NCBI GenBank assembly: GCA_008360955.1
Contig: LUCM01003956.1
Location: 1-64,000, forward strand
Direction: 5' to 3'
DNA length: 64,000 bases
Origin: Fasciolopsis buskii
Lineage: Eukaryota > Platyhelminthes > Trematoda > Plagiorchiida > Fasciolidae
Below, one piece after another: positions 63,439 to 64,000 of the stretch. How positions within the stretch are numbered: the first letter of the stretch is position 1; every line of letters begins with the position of its first letter. The position numbers and the translations under genes were made by a program. Below the pieces are notes generated by a model. That model was not told the DNA's origin and ran no database searches. It saw only the letters and a list, made by a program, of their open reading frames with translations.

Positions 63439-64000
63439 TAGAATAAAATTGATTGTTATTCCAAAATCTGAAGTGACATTAAGCCACTCCCCAATATGGC
63501 AGTCTGAGTAACAAAATCCGCATAATCCTAATAAACATTTCTGTGTTCGGATATTTCACTGTCTCGTAAATCGAAATGCTACTTGAGCATGATGGGTTAG
63601 AATACCAGTTTTTTTCACAACAGATGCTATTCCATTAATTATAGTGGAGCACGAAATTGACTGATACTTGGGTGTAGTTGGTCGCACAATTGTGTGCAAT
63701 TCTTGCAAAAACGGACTTATTACTAATCATATGTAAATGTAAAACACTGTTGTTTAAAGGGCAGTGATATGGAACATTATTGCAGCTGAATGTTAGTGTA
63801 TCCAGCTTTCAAATATTTCCGTTTAAGCCACATTTTAAAGACATTTACACACAAACATATCCTAACTATATTATGAAAATAAACAATTTTTCTTGACTAA
63901 AGATCAAAAATGAAGCGAATTTGCATTCGACGTTTTAGATCAACGTTGTGATAGCAGGTTGAGAAATCGAGCTACCAAGTTGTCTCGATTTTGTCAGGAA
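63439..64000. other. No gene recognised
   Basis: AT-rich sequence to the window edge. No domain or repeat is seen. Confidence 0.35.

Noticed and set aside
1..64000. Prokaryotic-type features (operons, CRISPR, IS elements, riboswitches)
   Set aside because: No long adjacent ORFs, repeat-spacer arrays or ribosome-binding patterns. The content is that of an intron- and transposon-rich eukaryote, and the general density of 60-100 codon frames is close to chance expectation when non-ATG starts are allowed.

Overview
The window looks like nuclear DNA of a metazoan with kilobase-scale introns. It is AT-rich, has no operon-like gene packing and is full of decayed transposons. The mix fits a flatworm, probably a trematode: a short Ly6/CD59-like secreted protein split by large introns, plus Penelope-like, BEL/Pao and AP-endonuclease LINE relics and tRNA-derived SINEs. 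The organism assignment is inference from this mix, because no species-specific sequence could be checked.

Layout. The left edge (269-704) carries two candidate plus-strand exons with good splice acceptors. A broken BEL/Pao retrotransposon 3' half lies at 2347-3000 (+). A short reverse transcriptase scrap lies near 7.4 kb. The one gene I can reconstruct with confidence is a three-exon Ly6/uPAR-type gene on the plus strand, 11634-18287. It encodes 109 residues: a signal peptide, then ten cysteines ending in the CCNTDLCN signature. Its 4.4-kb first intron holds a foldback element (12.06-12.27 kb) and a tRNA-like SINE. Its 1.9-kb second intron holds another SINE.

From 21.35 to 23.1 kb the minus strand carries a LINE relic with endonuclease, linker and reverse transcriptase C-terminal parts. 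Further SINE-like elements sit at about 24.0, 26.1, 44.5 and 46.9 kb. From about 35.9 to 37.7 kb the minus strand carries a nearly full-length but broken Penelope-like element. Its order is N-terminal region, reverse transcriptase, thumb, connector and GIY-YIG-like remnant.

The remaining sequence (38-64 kb and several gaps) shows no recognisable domain. It contains scattered open stretches of 50-120 codons. Their number and length are about what chance gives at this base composition, so only those with splice sites, a polyadenylation signal or a signal peptide are listed, at low confidence. The window gives no evidence for a multi-gene system. Its main biology is one three-finger-fold gene whose introns were colonised by repeats, within a landscape of dead retroelements.
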